This document shows, one piece after another, positions 9,142 through 19,357 of a stretch of 64,000 nt of DNA. Origin of the DNA: Paraburkholderia sartisoli. GTDB lineage: Bacteria > Pseudomonadota > Gammaproteobacteria > Burkholderiales > Burkholderiaceae. Position 1 is the stretch's first letter; the number at the start of each line of letters is the position of its first letter. Location: NCBI RefSeq assembly GCF_900107685.1, contig NZ_FNRQ01000001.1, positions 372,001 through 436,000 on the forward strand, read 5' to 3'. A program made the translations under genes and the position numbers. The notes under the pieces were generated by a model. It had not been told where the DNA came from. It did no database searches and worked only from the letters and a program-made list of their open reading frames with translations.

Positions 9142-10290
9142 TTACCACTCGGCGACGCTGCCGTCTGCGTGGCGCCACACCGGATTGCGCCAGCGATGTC
9201 CGACCTTCGCCATCTCACGAACCTTTTCTTCGTTGACTTCGATACCGAGACCCGGGCCCTGCGGAATCGACACGAAGCCGTCTTCGTATTTGAAGACTTC
9301 CGGGTTCTTGATGTAGTCGAGCAGGTCGTTGCCCTGGTTGTAGTGAATGCCGAGGCTCTGTTCCTGGATGAACGCGTTGTAGCTCACCGCGTCGATCTGC
9401 AGGCACGTGGCGAGCGCGATCGGGCCAAGCGGGCAGTGCAGCGCGATGGCGACGTCGTACGCTTCGGCCATCGTCGCGATCTTGCGGCACTCGGTAATGC
9501 CGCCCGCGTGCGACGCGTCCGGCTGCAGGATGTCGACGAAACCGTTCGCGAGGATGTGCTTGAAGTCCCAGCGCGAATACAGACGCTCGCCCAGCGCGAT
9601 CGGCGTGTTCGTCTGGTTGACGATATCGCGCAACGCTTCGGCATTTTCCGACAGCACTGGTTCCTCGATGAACATGAGTTTGTACGGATCGAGTTCCTTC
9701 GCCAGCACCTTCGCCATCGGCTTGTGTACGCGGCCGTGGAAGTCGACGCCGATGCCGATGTTCGGACCCACCGCTTCACGCACGGCGGCGACGTTGTCGA
9801 TCACACCCTGCACCTTGTCGAAGGTGTCGATGATCTGCAGCTCTTCCGAGCCGTTCATCTTGATCGACTTGAAGCCGCGTTCGACGACGGCACGCGCGTT
9901 GTTCGCGACGTCGCTCGGGCGGTCGCCGCCGATCCACGAATACACCTTGATGCGATCGCGCACCTGGCCGCCGAGCAGCGCATGCACCGGCACGCCGTGA
10001 TGCTTGCCCTTGATGTCCCACAGCGCCTGGTCGACGCCGGCGATCGCGCTCATCGTGATCGGGCCGCCGCGGTAGAAGCCCGCGCGGTACATCACCTGCC
10101 AGTGATCTTCGATCAGGAGCGGATCCTTGCCGATCAGGTAGTCCGACAGCTCATCGACGGCTGCCGCGACCGTGTGCGCGCGGCCTTCGACAACCGGCTC
10201 GCCCCAGCCGACGATGCCTTCGTCCGTCGTGATCTTCAGGAAGCACCAGCGCGGCGGGACGATGAAGGTTTCGAGTTTGGTGATTTTCAT
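9142..10290 (-). CDS. dgoD: D-galactonate dehydratase
   Basis: A 382-residue enolase-superfamily enzyme that dehydrates D-galactonate to 2-keto-3-deoxygalactonate in the De Ley-Doudoroff route. The family's key residues fall at the positions known for E. coli DgoD: D183 and H185 (VDFHG), E209 (FIEEP), E235 (GERLY) and H285 (HCPLGP); the length is also the same. The start at 10290 gives MKITKLE and has an AGGAG site upstream. A divergent FadR-type regulator adjoins it. The kinase, aldolase and transporter genes of the pathway are not next to it here. Confidence 0.93.
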   Translation of the reverse strand: MKITKLETFIVPPRWCFLKITTDEGIVGWGEPVVEGRAHTVAAAVDELSDYLIGKDPLLIEDHWQVMYRAGFYRGGPITMSAIAGVDQALWDIKGKHHGVPVHALLGGQVRDRIKVYSWIGGDRPSDVANNARAVVERGFKSIKMNGSEELQIIDTFDKVQGVIDNVAAVREAVGPNIGIGVDFHGRVHKPMAKVLAKELDPYKLMFIEEPVLSENAEALRDIVNQTNTPIALGERLYSRWDFKHILANGFVDILQPDASHAGGITECRKIATMAEAYDVAIALHCPLGPIALATCLQIDAVSYNAFIQEQSLGIHYNQGNDLLDYIKNPEVFKYEDGFVSIPQGPGLGIEVNEEKVREMAKVGHRWRNPVWRHADGSVAEW

Positions 10291-10390
10291 GCTGGGACTC
10301 TCCTGACTGCCGCTGCGGGCCAGATCGTGGGACGGTGGAACCGTGAAATCATGGATACGGGGACCCCATCCTACAACAAAATCGCCGTTA

Positions 10391-10412
10391 AGTAGTATTA
10401 ATAGTACTATTG
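10391..10412. promoter_or_regulatory. Palindromic operator candidate between dgoD and the GntR-family regulator
   Basis: The sequence AATAGTACTATT (10400-10411) is a perfect 12-base palindrome, and it is preceded by an overlapping TATTAATA palindrome. It lies about 110 bases upstream of the dgoD start and 83 bases upstream of the regulator start, in an unusually AT-rich patch. FadR-subfamily GntR regulators bind short palindromes of this kind, so this is the probable site by which the neighbouring regulator controls both genes. Confidence 0.5.
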
Positions 10413-10493
10413 GTGTGGGCATCGACTGCTGTGCATGGCTTGAATCGTTCGCTCACGTTCCCGGTCTGATGCCGGATAATCCGGGACGTTCCA

Positions 10494-11219
10494 GTGAGTT
10501 ACCCGTCGCGCAGCGATGGCAAAAGAAAGCGGAGAAACGTTATTCAGCATGATCTGCACGGGCGCGTCGCCCACCTGCTCGCGACCGCCATCCTGCGCGG
10601 CGACTATGCGCCCGAATCTATCCTGCCGCGCGAAGCGGAGCTGATGGAGGCGTTCGGTGTTAGCCGGACGGTGTTGCGCGAGGCGCTGCGCACGCTGACG
10701 TCGAAAGGCCTGATCGAGTCGCGTCCGCGGGTGGGCACGCGTGTGCGTCCGAAAAGCGCGTGGAATCTGCTCGATGCCGACGTGCTCGACTGGTACTCGC
10801 GCGTCGCCCCGCCGATGGCGTTCGCGCTCAAGCTGCAGGAAATGCGCGAGATGATCGAGCCATATGCGGCGGCGCTTGCCGCGTCGTCGTGGAGCGACGG
10901 GACGTTTGCCGCGCTCGATGCCGCGCATGCTTCGATGGTGGCGGCGCGCAACGTCGACGAATGGGTGCGGGCCGATCTTCAGTTTCATCTGAACGTGCTG
11001 ACGGCGTGCAGCAACGAGTTGCTGATTCCGCTCGGCACGCTGATCGAGCGCACGCTCGAGGCGCAACTGCAACTGAACGCGCGGCGGGCGGACGTGTTCA
11101 ACGCGTCGCTCGCGGAGCACACGGCGGTCTTCGAGGCGATCCGCGATCGCGACGCCGAGGCCGCCCGTCAGGCGATGGCGAGCCTGCTCGGCGTGACGCG
11201 CCGGCGCATCGAAGGGTGA
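10494..11219 (+). CDS. FadR-subfamily GntR transcriptional regulator (DgoR-like)
   Basis: A 241-residue regulator. Residues about 20-85 form a GntR winged helix (ILPREAELMEAFGVSRTVLREALRTL, then KGLIESRPRVGTRV). The rest is an all-helical FCD ligand domain with likely metal ligands in the DLQFHLNVL and LAEHTAVFEAI helices. It is divergent from dgoD, as in other sugar-acid loci, so it probably represses dgoD and responds to galactonate or a related acid. It starts with GTG. It looks like DgoR by context; the ligand is inferred. Confidence 0.8.
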   Translation: MSYPSRSDGKRKRRNVIQHDLHGRVAHLLATAILRGDYAPESILPREAELMEAFGVSRTVLREALRTLTSKGLIESRPRVGTRVRPKSAWNLLDADVLDWYSRVAPPMAFALKLQEMREMIEPYAAALAASSWSDGTFAALDAAHASMVAARNVDEWVRADLQFHLNVLTACSNELLIPLGTLIERTLEAQLQLNARRADVFNASLAEHTAVFEAIRDRDAEAARQAMASLLGVTRRRIEG

Positions 11220-11345
11220 ACGTGCGCGGGTGGCGTGCTAAGGTCTGAGGCCCGGATTGTGCTGCTGAAGTAACGCTGGTGCTGGCGTGAATGCTGGCAA
11301 CTGGCTGCGGAGGCGTTCAGTCAACCGAGCAGAGGAGGGTCGTTC

Positions 11346-11684
11346 ATGTCAGTCAGTTTCGTCGCGCGCAGGCTCGCGCTTGCCCTGGCGTTTCTGCCTG
11401 CGATGGCCTCGCTGGCCGTGCAGGCGGAGCCTGTTCCCGAGAGCCAGTGGCAGCCCAGCCAGGCAACCTTGTTCACGCTCGTGCAGGACGGTTACCGGAT
11501 CGTATCGGTGATCGACGAGCGGCATGGCGAGGCGAATTCGACGCAGACGTTTTATCTGCAGCGGGAACAGGGCGCGTTCAAGTGTATCGAGCAGCACCAG
11601 ATCGAGCAGAAGACGCGCATGCCGGAGGCGCAGTTTGCGTGCTTTGAGCTGGTGCAGCCGTTTTCGACGCTGAAGGGGAAGTAG
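11346..11684 (+). CDS. Small secreted protein of unknown function
   Basis: A 112-residue protein with a Sec signal peptide (about residues 1-27, cleavage after VQAEP or nearby) and a GAGGAGGG ribosome site. The mature part is about 85 residues with two Cys (C79 and C99 or close), which could form a disulfide bond. No domain is recognised. It lies between the galactonate regulator gene and tRNA-Met and ends at a strong terminator. It is probably a periplasmic protein. Confidence 0.65.
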   Translation: MSVSFVARRLALALAFLPAMASLAVQAEPVPESQWQPSQATLFTLVQDGYRIVSVIDERHGEANSTQTFYLQREQGAFKCIEQHQIEQKTRMPEAQFACFELVQPFSTLKGK

Positions 11685-11713
11685 CGTTGCGTTGGGCTGA
11701 GCGCGCTGGAAAC

Positions 11714-11752
11714 AAAAAAGCCGCTGCTTCGTGAGAAGCAGCGGCTTTTTTT
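11714..11752. terminator. Strong bidirectional terminator
   Basis: A 13-base perfect stem (11718-11730 with 11735-11747) closes on a GTGA loop. It is flanked by six A residues on one side and seven T residues on the other, so it works on both strands. It ends the small secreted-protein gene on the plus strand and lies six bases past the 3' end of tRNA-Met on the minus strand. Confidence 0.92.
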
Positions 11753-11757
11753 ACAAC

Positions 11758-11834
<77 letters not shown>

Positions 11835-11945
11835 GAAAGAAGCGAGATTATGCGGATGGCGGCAGGGGCTGTCAACCCCCGCGCGCCATATTTGTGGCCG
11901 CTCATCCAGCGGCGCCCTCCTCGAGCGGGCGCCGCAGCCGCACCG

Positions 11946-13604
11946 TCAGTCGTCGGCGTAGATGTTCGAGTCCTTGGTCTCCTTCACGAACAGCATGCCG
12001 ATCACGAACGTCGCCAGCGCGATCACGATCGGATACCAGAGCCCCGAATAGATGTTGCCCTTCGCCGCGACGATCGCGAAGGCGGTCGCCGGCAGGAAGC
12101 CGCCGAACCAGCCATTGCCGATGTGATACGGCAGCGACATCGACGTATAGCGGATCCGCGTCGGGAACATTTCCACCAGCATCGCCGCGATCGGCCCGTA
12201 CACCATCGTCACGTAGATCACGAGGATCGTCAGGATCACGACCGTCATCGGCCAGTTGATCTGCGACGGATCGGCCTTCGGCGGGTAGCCGGCCGTCTTC
12301 AGCGCGTCGCCGAGCGTCTTGTCGAACGTCTTGCCCTGATCCTTCGCGTCCGCAGCCTTGCCGTCATACGTGTTGATGACGGTGTCGCCCACCTTGATCT
12401 CGGCCAGCGTGCCCGTCGGAGCAGCCACGTTGTCGTAGTTCAGGCCGGCCTTCGACAGCGCGCTCTTCGCGATATCGCACGAGCTCGTGAACTTCGCCGT
12501 GCCGACCGGGTTGAACTGGAACGAGCATTCGTCCGGGTTCGCGATTACGACGATCGGCGACTTCTGCTGCGCGGCTTCGAGCGCCGGGTTCGCGTAGTGC
12601 GTGAGCGCGTGGAACAGCGGGAAGTACGTGAGCGCCGCGATCAGGCAGCCGGCCATGATGATCGGCTTGCGGCCGATCTTGTCCGACAGCGAGCCGAAGA
12701 ACAGGAAGAACGGTGTGCCGATCAGGAGCGCCAGCGCGATCAGGATGTTGGCGCTCGTGCCGTCCACCTTCAGCGTCTGCGTGAGGAAGAACAGCGTGTA
12801 GAACTGGCCCGTGTACCAGACCACCGCCTGACCCGCCGTCAGGCCGACCAGCGCGAGGATCACGATCTTCAGGTTCTTCCATTGACCGAACGCTTCGGTC
12901 AGCGGCGCCTTCGACGTCTTGCCCTCGGCCTTGATGCGCTCGAACGCCGGCGATTCGTGCAGTTGCAGACGGATCCACACCGAGATCGCGAGCAGCAGGA
13001 TCGACGCGATGAACGGAATGCGCCAGCCCCATACGCCGAACGCGTCTTCGCCCATCGACGTACGCACGCCGAGAATCACCAGCAGCGACAGGAAGAGGCC
13101 GAGCGTGGCCGTCGTCTGGATCCACGCGGTGTAGTAACCGCGACGGTTAGCCGGCGCATGTTCGGCGACGTAGGTCGCCGCGCCGCCGTACTCGCCGCCG
13201 AGCGCGAGGCCCTGCAGCAGGCGCATCGCAATGAAGATCACCGGAGACGCAAAGCCAATGGCCGCGTAACCCGGCAGGAAGCCGACGACGAACGTCGACA
13301 GACCCATGATCACGATCGTGATGAGGAACGTGTACTTGCGGCCCACCATGTCGCCGAGCCGGCCGAACACGATCGCGCCGAACGGACGCACCGCGAAGCC
13401 GGCCGCAAAACCGAGCAGCGTGAAGATGAACCCCGCAGTCGGGTTGACGCCGGAAAAGAAGCTCTTGCTGATGTAAGCAGCCAGCGAGCCGGCCAGGTAG
13501 AAGTCGTACCATTCGAAAACGGTGCCGAGCGACGAAGCGAAGATCACCCGCTTCTCGTCGCGTGTCATCGGCGCGTGCGAGATTTGCCCGCCAACGGTTG
13601 CCAT
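11946..13604 (-). CDS. MHS-family (ProP/ShiA-like) MFS transporter with a large loop insertion
   Basis: A 552-residue major-facilitator transporter of the metabolite:H+ symporter family. Signature elements are the N-terminal ASSLGTVFEWYDFYLAG, GRLGDMVGRK between helices 2 and 3, RLLQGLALGGEYGGA and SLSDKIGRKP. The family is usually about 430-450 residues; here about 110 extra hydrophilic residues (about 338-448, with Cys at 360 and 376) stand between two late helices. Substrates of relatives include dicarboxylates, proline/betaine, shikimate and citrate; none can be assigned. The ATG has GGAG upstream. It follows a TctDE-like two-component system on the same strand after a 228-bp gap. Confidence 0.88.
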   Translation of the reverse strand: MATVGGQISHAPMTRDEKRVIFASSLGTVFEWYDFYLAGSLAAYISKSFFSGVNPTAGFIFTLLGFAAGFAVRPFGAIVFGRLGDMVGRKYTFLITIVIMGLSTFVVGFLPGYAAIGFASPVIFIAMRLLQGLALGGEYGGAATYVAEHAPANRRGYYTAWIQTTATLGLFLSLLVILGVRTSMGEDAFGVWGWRIPFIASILLLAISVWIRLQLHESPAFERIKAEGKTSKAPLTEAFGQWKNLKIVILALVGLTAGQAVVWYTGQFYTLFFLTQTLKVDGTSANILIALALLIGTPFFLFFGSLSDKIGRKPIIMAGCLIAALTYFPLFHALTHYANPALEAAQQKSPIVVIANPDECSFQFNPVGTAKFTSSCDIAKSALSKAGLNYDNVAAPTGTLAEIKVGDTVINTYDGKAADAKDQGKTFDKTLGDALKTAGYPPKADPSQINWPMTVVILTILVIYVTMVYGPIAAMLVEMFPTRIRYTSMSLPYHIGNGWFGGFLPATAFAIVAAKGNIYSGLWYPIVIALATFVIGMLFVKETKDSNIYADD

Positions 13605-13832
13605 ATGTCGTCTCCAATATTGATATAAGCGTGCGGACCCGCCGGCAAGGCGAACCCGTGAGCCGATTATTGGAGCGAAAACTTACTGCCTACTGACGCT
13701 TGTCCCGTAAATAAGAGCACTGTATCGAGGCTTCAATGTCTTCTTACGTCTGTTAATGTGAAGCCAAAATCGTCAAATGTGGTGTCAATCTAACGGATGA
13801 GCGGGGCATGGTGCCTGCGGGAAAACCGTCAG

Positions 13833-15464
13833 TTAGGGTAAGTCCCGGGCGCGTTCCAGCAGTCTCAGGCTGACACGCACGAGCGTCCCGGCGAGCCGCG
13901 GCGTGGTTTGATAGACGTTGTCCCCGATGGTCAGCGTGCCGCCATGCATCGTCGCGATCTCGCGGACGATGGCGAGACCGAGGCCGCTGCCATCTCCATC
14001 GCGGCCGAGAATCCGGTAGAAGCGCTCGATCACCCGGTCGCGCTCGGCGGCCGGAATGCCGATGCCCGTGTCTTCCACTTCGAGATGCACGCGTCCCGCC
14101 GCGGGTTCGGGTTTGACGCGCACGGTGACGCGTCCGCCTTCGGGTGTGTAGCGGATCGCGTTGTCGATCAGGTTCGACAGCATTTCGCGCAGCATCACGA
14201 GGTTGCCGTCCACCTCGATGCGCCCGCCGTCGGGTCCGTCGATATCGTCGGGGCCTTCGTAGCCGAGATCCATCTGGCGGGCGAGGGCGGCCTGAACCCA
14301 GTCGCGCACGGCGTTGCGCGCCACTTCCGTGATTTCGACCGGAGTGAAGATCTGCCCGGACATGCGGTTTTCGGCGCGCGCGAGCGCGAGCAACTGCGTG
14401 ACGAGCCGCGCGGCGTGCTCCGAACTGGTCGCGATCTGTTCGAGCGAACGATGCACTTCCGCCGACGCGTCCTGCCGCAGCGCCAGTTCCGCCTGCGTGC
14501 GCAGGCCGGCGAGCGGCGTCTTCATCTGATGCGCGGCGTCGGCGATAAAGCGCTTTTGCAGCTCCATGTTCTGTTCGAGGCGGGTCAGAAGGTCGTTGAA
14601 CGACGTCACGAGCGGCTCGATTTCCGGCGGCGCGCGCCGGGCTTCGAGCGGCGACAGGTCGTCTGGACGGCGCGCGCGGATGTTCGACTGCAGCGCGTGC
14701 AGCGGCGCGAGCCCGCGCGAAAGCCCGAACCACACCAGCAGGATCGCGAGCGGCAGGATCACGAACTGCGGCAGGATCACGCCTTTGATGATGTCGTTGG
14801 CAAGCTGGCTGCGCTTGTCGAGCGTTTCGGCCACCTGCAGCAACACCGGCTGCGCACCGGGCATCTGCGGAAACTCGACGGTCGTGTACGCGACACGGAT
14901 GTCGTTGCCGCGCAATACGTCGTCGCGAAACGCGACGATGCCCGCTTGCGGCCGGTCTTCCTCGTGCGGCAGCGGCATGTCGCGGTCGCCGCCGACCAGT
15001 TCGCCGCGCGTGCCGAGCACCTGATAGAACACGCTGTCGATGTTGTCCGCGCGCAGGAAGTCGCGGGTCGAAGCGGGCAGCGACAGTTCCGCGACACCGT
15101 TCACCGGATGAATCTGCCGCGCGAGCACGTAGGCATCGGTTTCGAGCGCGCGGTCGAACGGACCGTTCGCGATGGATTTGGCGACGAGGTAGGTGACCGC
15201 CAGGCTCATCGGCCACAGCAGCAGCAGCGGCGCCAGCATCCAGTCGAGAATTTCGCCGAAGAGCGAACGCGGACGCGCCGCGGCAGCGGCCTCGCTTTCG
15301 TCGGGTGGGGCGAAGGGGTTGGCGTAGCGGGCGTCGCGGGCTTCGTCGTCGAGACTCGCGGCGGATGAATCGGGCGAGCCCGGCGGCACGGCCTGCGCGG
15401 TTCGTGCGCGCGGCGCCGGCGCTTCGGCGTGACGCACGGCGGCGTGCTCGTGGCGAGCGGGCAT
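13833..15464 (-). CDS. TctE-like sensor histidine kinase
   Basis: A 543-residue membrane kinase. Residues 1-70 are a Pro/Ala/Glu-rich, presumably cytoplasmic extension. TM1 is at about 77-97, followed by a periplasmic sensor domain of about 130 residues (TctE type) and TM2 at about 229-247. The phosphoacceptor is His312 in AAHQMKTPLAG, and the ATPase domain has NLIDNAIRYTP, DTGIGI and GSGLGLAIV. It starts seven bases after the regulator stop, with a TAGGA site, so the pair is co-transcribed. TctDE systems usually sense carboxylates and control their uptake, and the MHS transporter gene lies downstream. Confidence 0.9.
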   Translation of the reverse strand: MPARHEHAAVRHAEAPAPRARTAQAVPPGSPDSSAASLDDEARDARYANPFAPPDESEAAAAARPRSLFGEILDWMLAPLLLLWPMSLAVTYLVAKSIANGPFDRALETDAYVLARQIHPVNGVAELSLPASTRDFLRADNIDSVFYQVLGTRGELVGGDRDMPLPHEEDRPQAGIVAFRDDVLRGNDIRVAYTTVEFPQMPGAQPVLLQVAETLDKRSQLANDIIKGVILPQFVILPLAILLVWFGLSRGLAPLHALQSNIRARRPDDLSPLEARRAPPEIEPLVTSFNDLLTRLEQNMELQKRFIADAAHQMKTPLAGLRTQAELALRQDASAEVHRSLEQIATSSEHAARLVTQLLALARAENRMSGQIFTPVEITEVARNAVRDWVQAALARQMDLGYEGPDDIDGPDGGRIEVDGNLVMLREMLSNLIDNAIRYTPEGGRVTVRVKPEPAAGRVHLEVEDTGIGIPAAERDRVIERFYRILGRDGDGSGLGLAIVREIATMHGGTLTIGDNVYQTTPRLAGTLVRVSLRLLERARDLP

Positions 15465-15471
15465 GCGGGTC

Positions 15472-16257
15472 CTACTTGAAGTAGTGGCTCGCGGGCATCG
15501 CGCCCGGAGCGGGCACGGCGGTTGCGGCGGCTGTTGCTGGCGGTGTCGCCGGTGTTGCAGCGGTTTCGCCGGCTGCCGGCGCTGGCGCTGGTGCGGCCTT
15601 TTCGAGGCAGTAGCCGAGTCCGCGCACGGTGATGATGCGCACGCCGCTCGGCTCGATCTTCTTGCGCAGCCGGTGAACGTAGACCTCGATGGCGTTGTTG
15701 CTGACTTCCTCGCCCCATTCGCACAGGTGATCGACGAGCTGTTCCTTCGACACCAGCCGGCCGATCCGTTGCAGCAGCACTTCCAGCAGCCCGAGCTCGC
15801 GCGCCGACAGCTCCACGACCTGCTCGTGTACGTATGCGATCCGTCCAACCTGGTCGAACGACAGCGCGCCATGTTTCACGACGGTCGGCCCGCCGCCCGC
15901 GCCGCGCCGCGTGAGCGCCCGCACACGCGCTTCGAGCTCGTTCAGGGCGAAGGGCTTGGCCATATAGTCGTCGGCACCGAGATCGAGGCCCTTCACGCGG
16001 TCATCGACGCTGTCCGCGGCCGTGAGAATCAGCACCGGCATGTTCGAATTGCGCGCCCGCAGACGCCGCAGCACCTCGAGCCCGGACATGCGCGGCAGGC
16101 CGAGATCGAGAATCAGCAGGTCGAATGTCTGCATCGAAAGCGCGGTATCGGCCTCGACGCCGTTCTTCACGTGATCGACGGCATAGGCCGACTGGCGGAG
16201 TGATCGGACGAGACCGTCCGCGAGTATGCTGTCATCTTCGGCAATGAGAATTCGCAT
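15472..16257 (-). CDS. TctD-like OmpR-family response regulator with Ala/Pro-rich tail
   Basis: A 261-residue regulator. The receiver domain (1-115) has D51 as phosphoacceptor in LILDLGLPRMSG, acidic D8/D9, and K in DDYMAKPF. A winged-helix DNA-binding domain follows (about 125-215, ending ITVRGLGYCLEK). Beyond it about 45 residues are almost only Ala, Pro and Thr, ending ASHYFK, which is not usual in the family. The start at 16257 gives MRILIAEDD. It is the first gene of the pair with the TctE-like kinase and is divergent from recA. No target site is visible. Confidence 0.9.
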   Translation of the reverse strand: MRILIAEDDSILADGLVRSLRQSAYAVDHVKNGVEADTALSMQTFDLLILDLGLPRMSGLEVLRRLRARNSNMPVLILTAADSVDDRVKGLDLGADDYMAKPFALNELEARVRALTRRGAGGGPTVVKHGALSFDQVGRIAYVHEQVVELSARELGLLEVLLQRIGRLVSKEQLVDHLCEWGEEVSNNAIEVYVHRLRKKIEPSGVRIITVRGLGYCLEKAAPAPAPAAGETAATPATPPATAAATAVPAPGAMPASHYFK

Positions 16258-16381
16258 GAGGCGTTGAGGCTCTGGCATTGCCCGCGTCGTGGTGTCGCCC
16301 GGCGCGCGGCGGTCTCCGAAACAATCGTGGTGGTTGGGCCTGGCGTTGCGCATCGAAAATCGAAATGAATGTGCAACGTGC

Positions 16382-16409
16382 TTGCCAAAACCACTGTTTT
16401 TTTATACAG
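16382..16409 (+). promoter_or_regulatory. recA promoter region with LexA (SOS) box
   Basis: CTGT-N8-ACAG (16394-16409) is a perfect match to the LexA operator core, with a T-rich spacer. A TTGCCA -35-like element (16382-16387) precedes it, and the box includes a TATACA -10-like element (16403-16408). The spacer is only 15 bases, so the exact promoter is uncertain. LexA repressor bound here would cover the promoter. It lies about 95 bases before the recA start. Confidence 0.85.
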
Positions 16410-16503
16410 TGTCTGCGTTTAGCGCGCCGTCCGCGAAAAGGGACCTCAACCCGCGGACCGCAACCCTGCGTCAGACGCCGTTCATCATAGCAAAGGACGA
16501 TTC

Positions 16504-17577
<1,074 letters not shown>

Positions 17578-17584
17578 TCGTCGC

Positions 17585-18463
17585 GTGATACGCAAGGGCC
17601 GGCCTGCACCGCAGTCTGATTCGCGGCCTGAATCACGGTCTGTTCGACGTGCAAGGCAAGATGCTGACGGCCCGCATGACGACGACTCGTTCGATCCGTT
17701 CGAGTCGTTCGATGCACATGATCACGCGGCGACAGGGCGTCGTTCGTCGGGTGCGGCTACAACTGCGTCGGGATTGCGATCGGCATTGGCATCGGCGGCG
17801 TCCACTGGCGCTACCGTTTCGTCCAGAGCGGCCCCGGTTTCAACTGGGGCTTCAACCCCTGCTTCAAATTCCACCCACACCTTCGCTCCAGACTTCACGT
17901 CCGAAAGCGATCAGGCACCCGCGGAACCCACTTACTCGCGTTCGCGTCGCGCGCCCGGCGATCCACCGCCCGCAGGCAAGGACCGCTCCGCCAACGCCAA
18001 ACGCCCCGCGCGCTCGCTGAAAGGGCGCGCGCTCGGCTATCTGTCGCGTCGCGAATACAGCCGCGCTGAACTCGCCCGCAAGCTCGCTCCGTTCGTAGAA
18101 GAAAACGACAACGTCGACGCGCTGCTCGGTATTCTGGAAACCGAAGGCTGGCTCTCCGATTCGCGCTTCGCTGAAAGCCTGATCCACCGCCGCTCATCGC
18201 GTATGGGCGCAAGCCGCATCGTCAATGAACTGAAGCAGCACGCGGTCGGCCAGACGTTGATCGAGGAAGCGAGCGCGCAGTTGCGCGAAACCGAGCTTGC
18301 CCGCGCACAAGGCGTCTGGCGCAAGAAATTCGGCCATATCCCTGAAACCCCCGCCGAGCGCGCGAAACAGGCACGTTTCCTGGCCGCGCGCGGATTTTCG
18401 GGCGCAACGATCAGCAAAATCCTGAAAGGGATGGACGAAGACTGGGCCGAAGGCGGCGAGTAG
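17585..18463 (+). CDS. recX: RecX regulator with long low-complexity N-terminus
   Basis: A 292-residue protein whose last 145 or so residues are the RecX three-helix-repeat protein (RALGYLSRREYSRAELARKL, LETEGWLSDSRFAESLIHRRSSRMGASRI, and ARGFSGATISKILKG near the end). RecX binds RecA filaments and limits their activity. The first 140 or so residues are Ser/Ala/Thr/Pro-rich and predicted disordered; RecX is usually about 150 residues. The GTG start lies seven bases after the recA stop. A later start cannot be excluded, because the extension lacks any recognisable domain. Confidence 0.88.
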   Translation: MIRKGRPAPQSDSRPESRSVRRARQDADGPHDDDSFDPFESFDAHDHAATGRRSSGAATTASGLRSALASAASTGATVSSRAAPVSTGASTPASNSTHTFAPDFTSESDQAPAEPTYSRSRRAPGDPPPAGKDRSANAKRPARSLKGRALGYLSRREYSRAELARKLAPFVEENDNVDALLGILETEGWLSDSRFAESLIHRRSSRMGASRIVNELKQHAVGQTLIEEASAQLRETELARAQGVWRKKFGHIPETPAERAKQARFLAARGFSGATISKILKGMDEDWAEGGE

Positions 18464-18591
18464 CCCGCAAATCGTGTTTCAGTTCGCCATGCGTTGCCGG
18501 GCGGGGTTGCTGTGGGTTGCCTTATCCGGATAGTGTCAAATACCCAGTATGCTAAAATTCGCTGGTTTCCCAATCCGGCCTTACCTCTCGC

Positions 18592-19284
18592 ATGCCGCTT
18601 TCCCCGCCAGTCTCCCGTCAGTTGCGCCATCGCCGCGCAATATGCGCGGAAGCCTATGAGCGCGAGGACGGGCTGTGGGACATCGAGGCGCGCCTCACCG
18701 ACGAAAAGCCACGCGATGTCGCGCTTGCGTCGGGCGTCCGGCCCAACGGTCTGCCGATCCATGAACTCTGGCTCCGCATTACGATCGATCGCAAGCTCAA
18801 CGTCGTCGACGCCGAAGCGTCGTCCGACTGGGTGCCCTATCCGGGCATCTGCCAGACCGCCACTCCCGCCTATCGGGCCCTCATCGGGCTCAACCTGTTC
18901 AACAACTTCCGTCGCGATGCCAACCGTTTGCTGGGTGGTACCGCTGGCTGCACGCATCTCACCGAGTTGTGCGCGGTCATGCCCACGGCCGCCATCCAGG
19001 CGTTCGCCGGCGATGTCTGGAACACGAACAGCGGCGCGCCCGGCGAGAAAGCAGAGGCCGATCCGGCCAGCGGCGCCAGCGGACATGCATCCGTCGATGA
19101 GCGGGCCAACCGGCCGGCAAGGGAATCAACCGACAAACCGCCTTTCCAGCTCGGTCGCTGCCATGCGCTGCGATTCGACGGTGAAGCGGTGCAGCAGTTT
19201 TATCCGCGCTGGTACGGCCGCGCGCCGCGAGCAGAGGAGCGCGCGGAAAGTGCGGAAAGTGCAGCCGACGGACAAGCCGCGTGA
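18592..19284 (+). CDS. DUF2889 family protein
   Basis: A 230-residue protein of the DUF2889 family. It begins RRAICAEAYEREDGLWDIEARLTDEKP, then has a DWVPYPGICQ segment and GGTAGCTHLTEL, and ends with the CHALRFDGEAVQQFYPRWYG element. A hydrophilic stretch of about 45 residues (about 145-180) separates the last element from the rest. The role of the family is unknown. The gene commonly stands between recX and sucC in this group, as here. An extended -10-like TGCTAAAAT lies just upstream (18551-18558). Confidence 0.85.
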   Translation: MPLSPPVSRQLRHRRAICAEAYEREDGLWDIEARLTDEKPRDVALASGVRPNGLPIHELWLRITIDRKLNVVDAEASSDWVPYPGICQTATPAYRALIGLNLFNNFRRDANRLLGGTAGCTHLTELCAVMPTAAIQAFAGDVWNTNSGAPGEKAEADPASGASGHASVDERANRPARESTDKPPFQLGRCHALRFDGEAVQQFYPRWYGRAPRAEERAESAESAADGQAA

Positions 19285-19357
19285 GCGGCGCGTCGTTGAA
19301 CAGCGATAAAAGCGGAAACGAAGTTCAATCCAACTCTCAGACTGAAGGGAATCACGC

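Noticed and set aside
11850..13628. A 592-codon plus-strand frame opposite the MHS transporter gene
   Set aside because: The sequence is dominated by Arg, Asp, Glu and His and mirrors the transporter codons; it also begins inside the tRNA-proximal spacer without a ribosome site.
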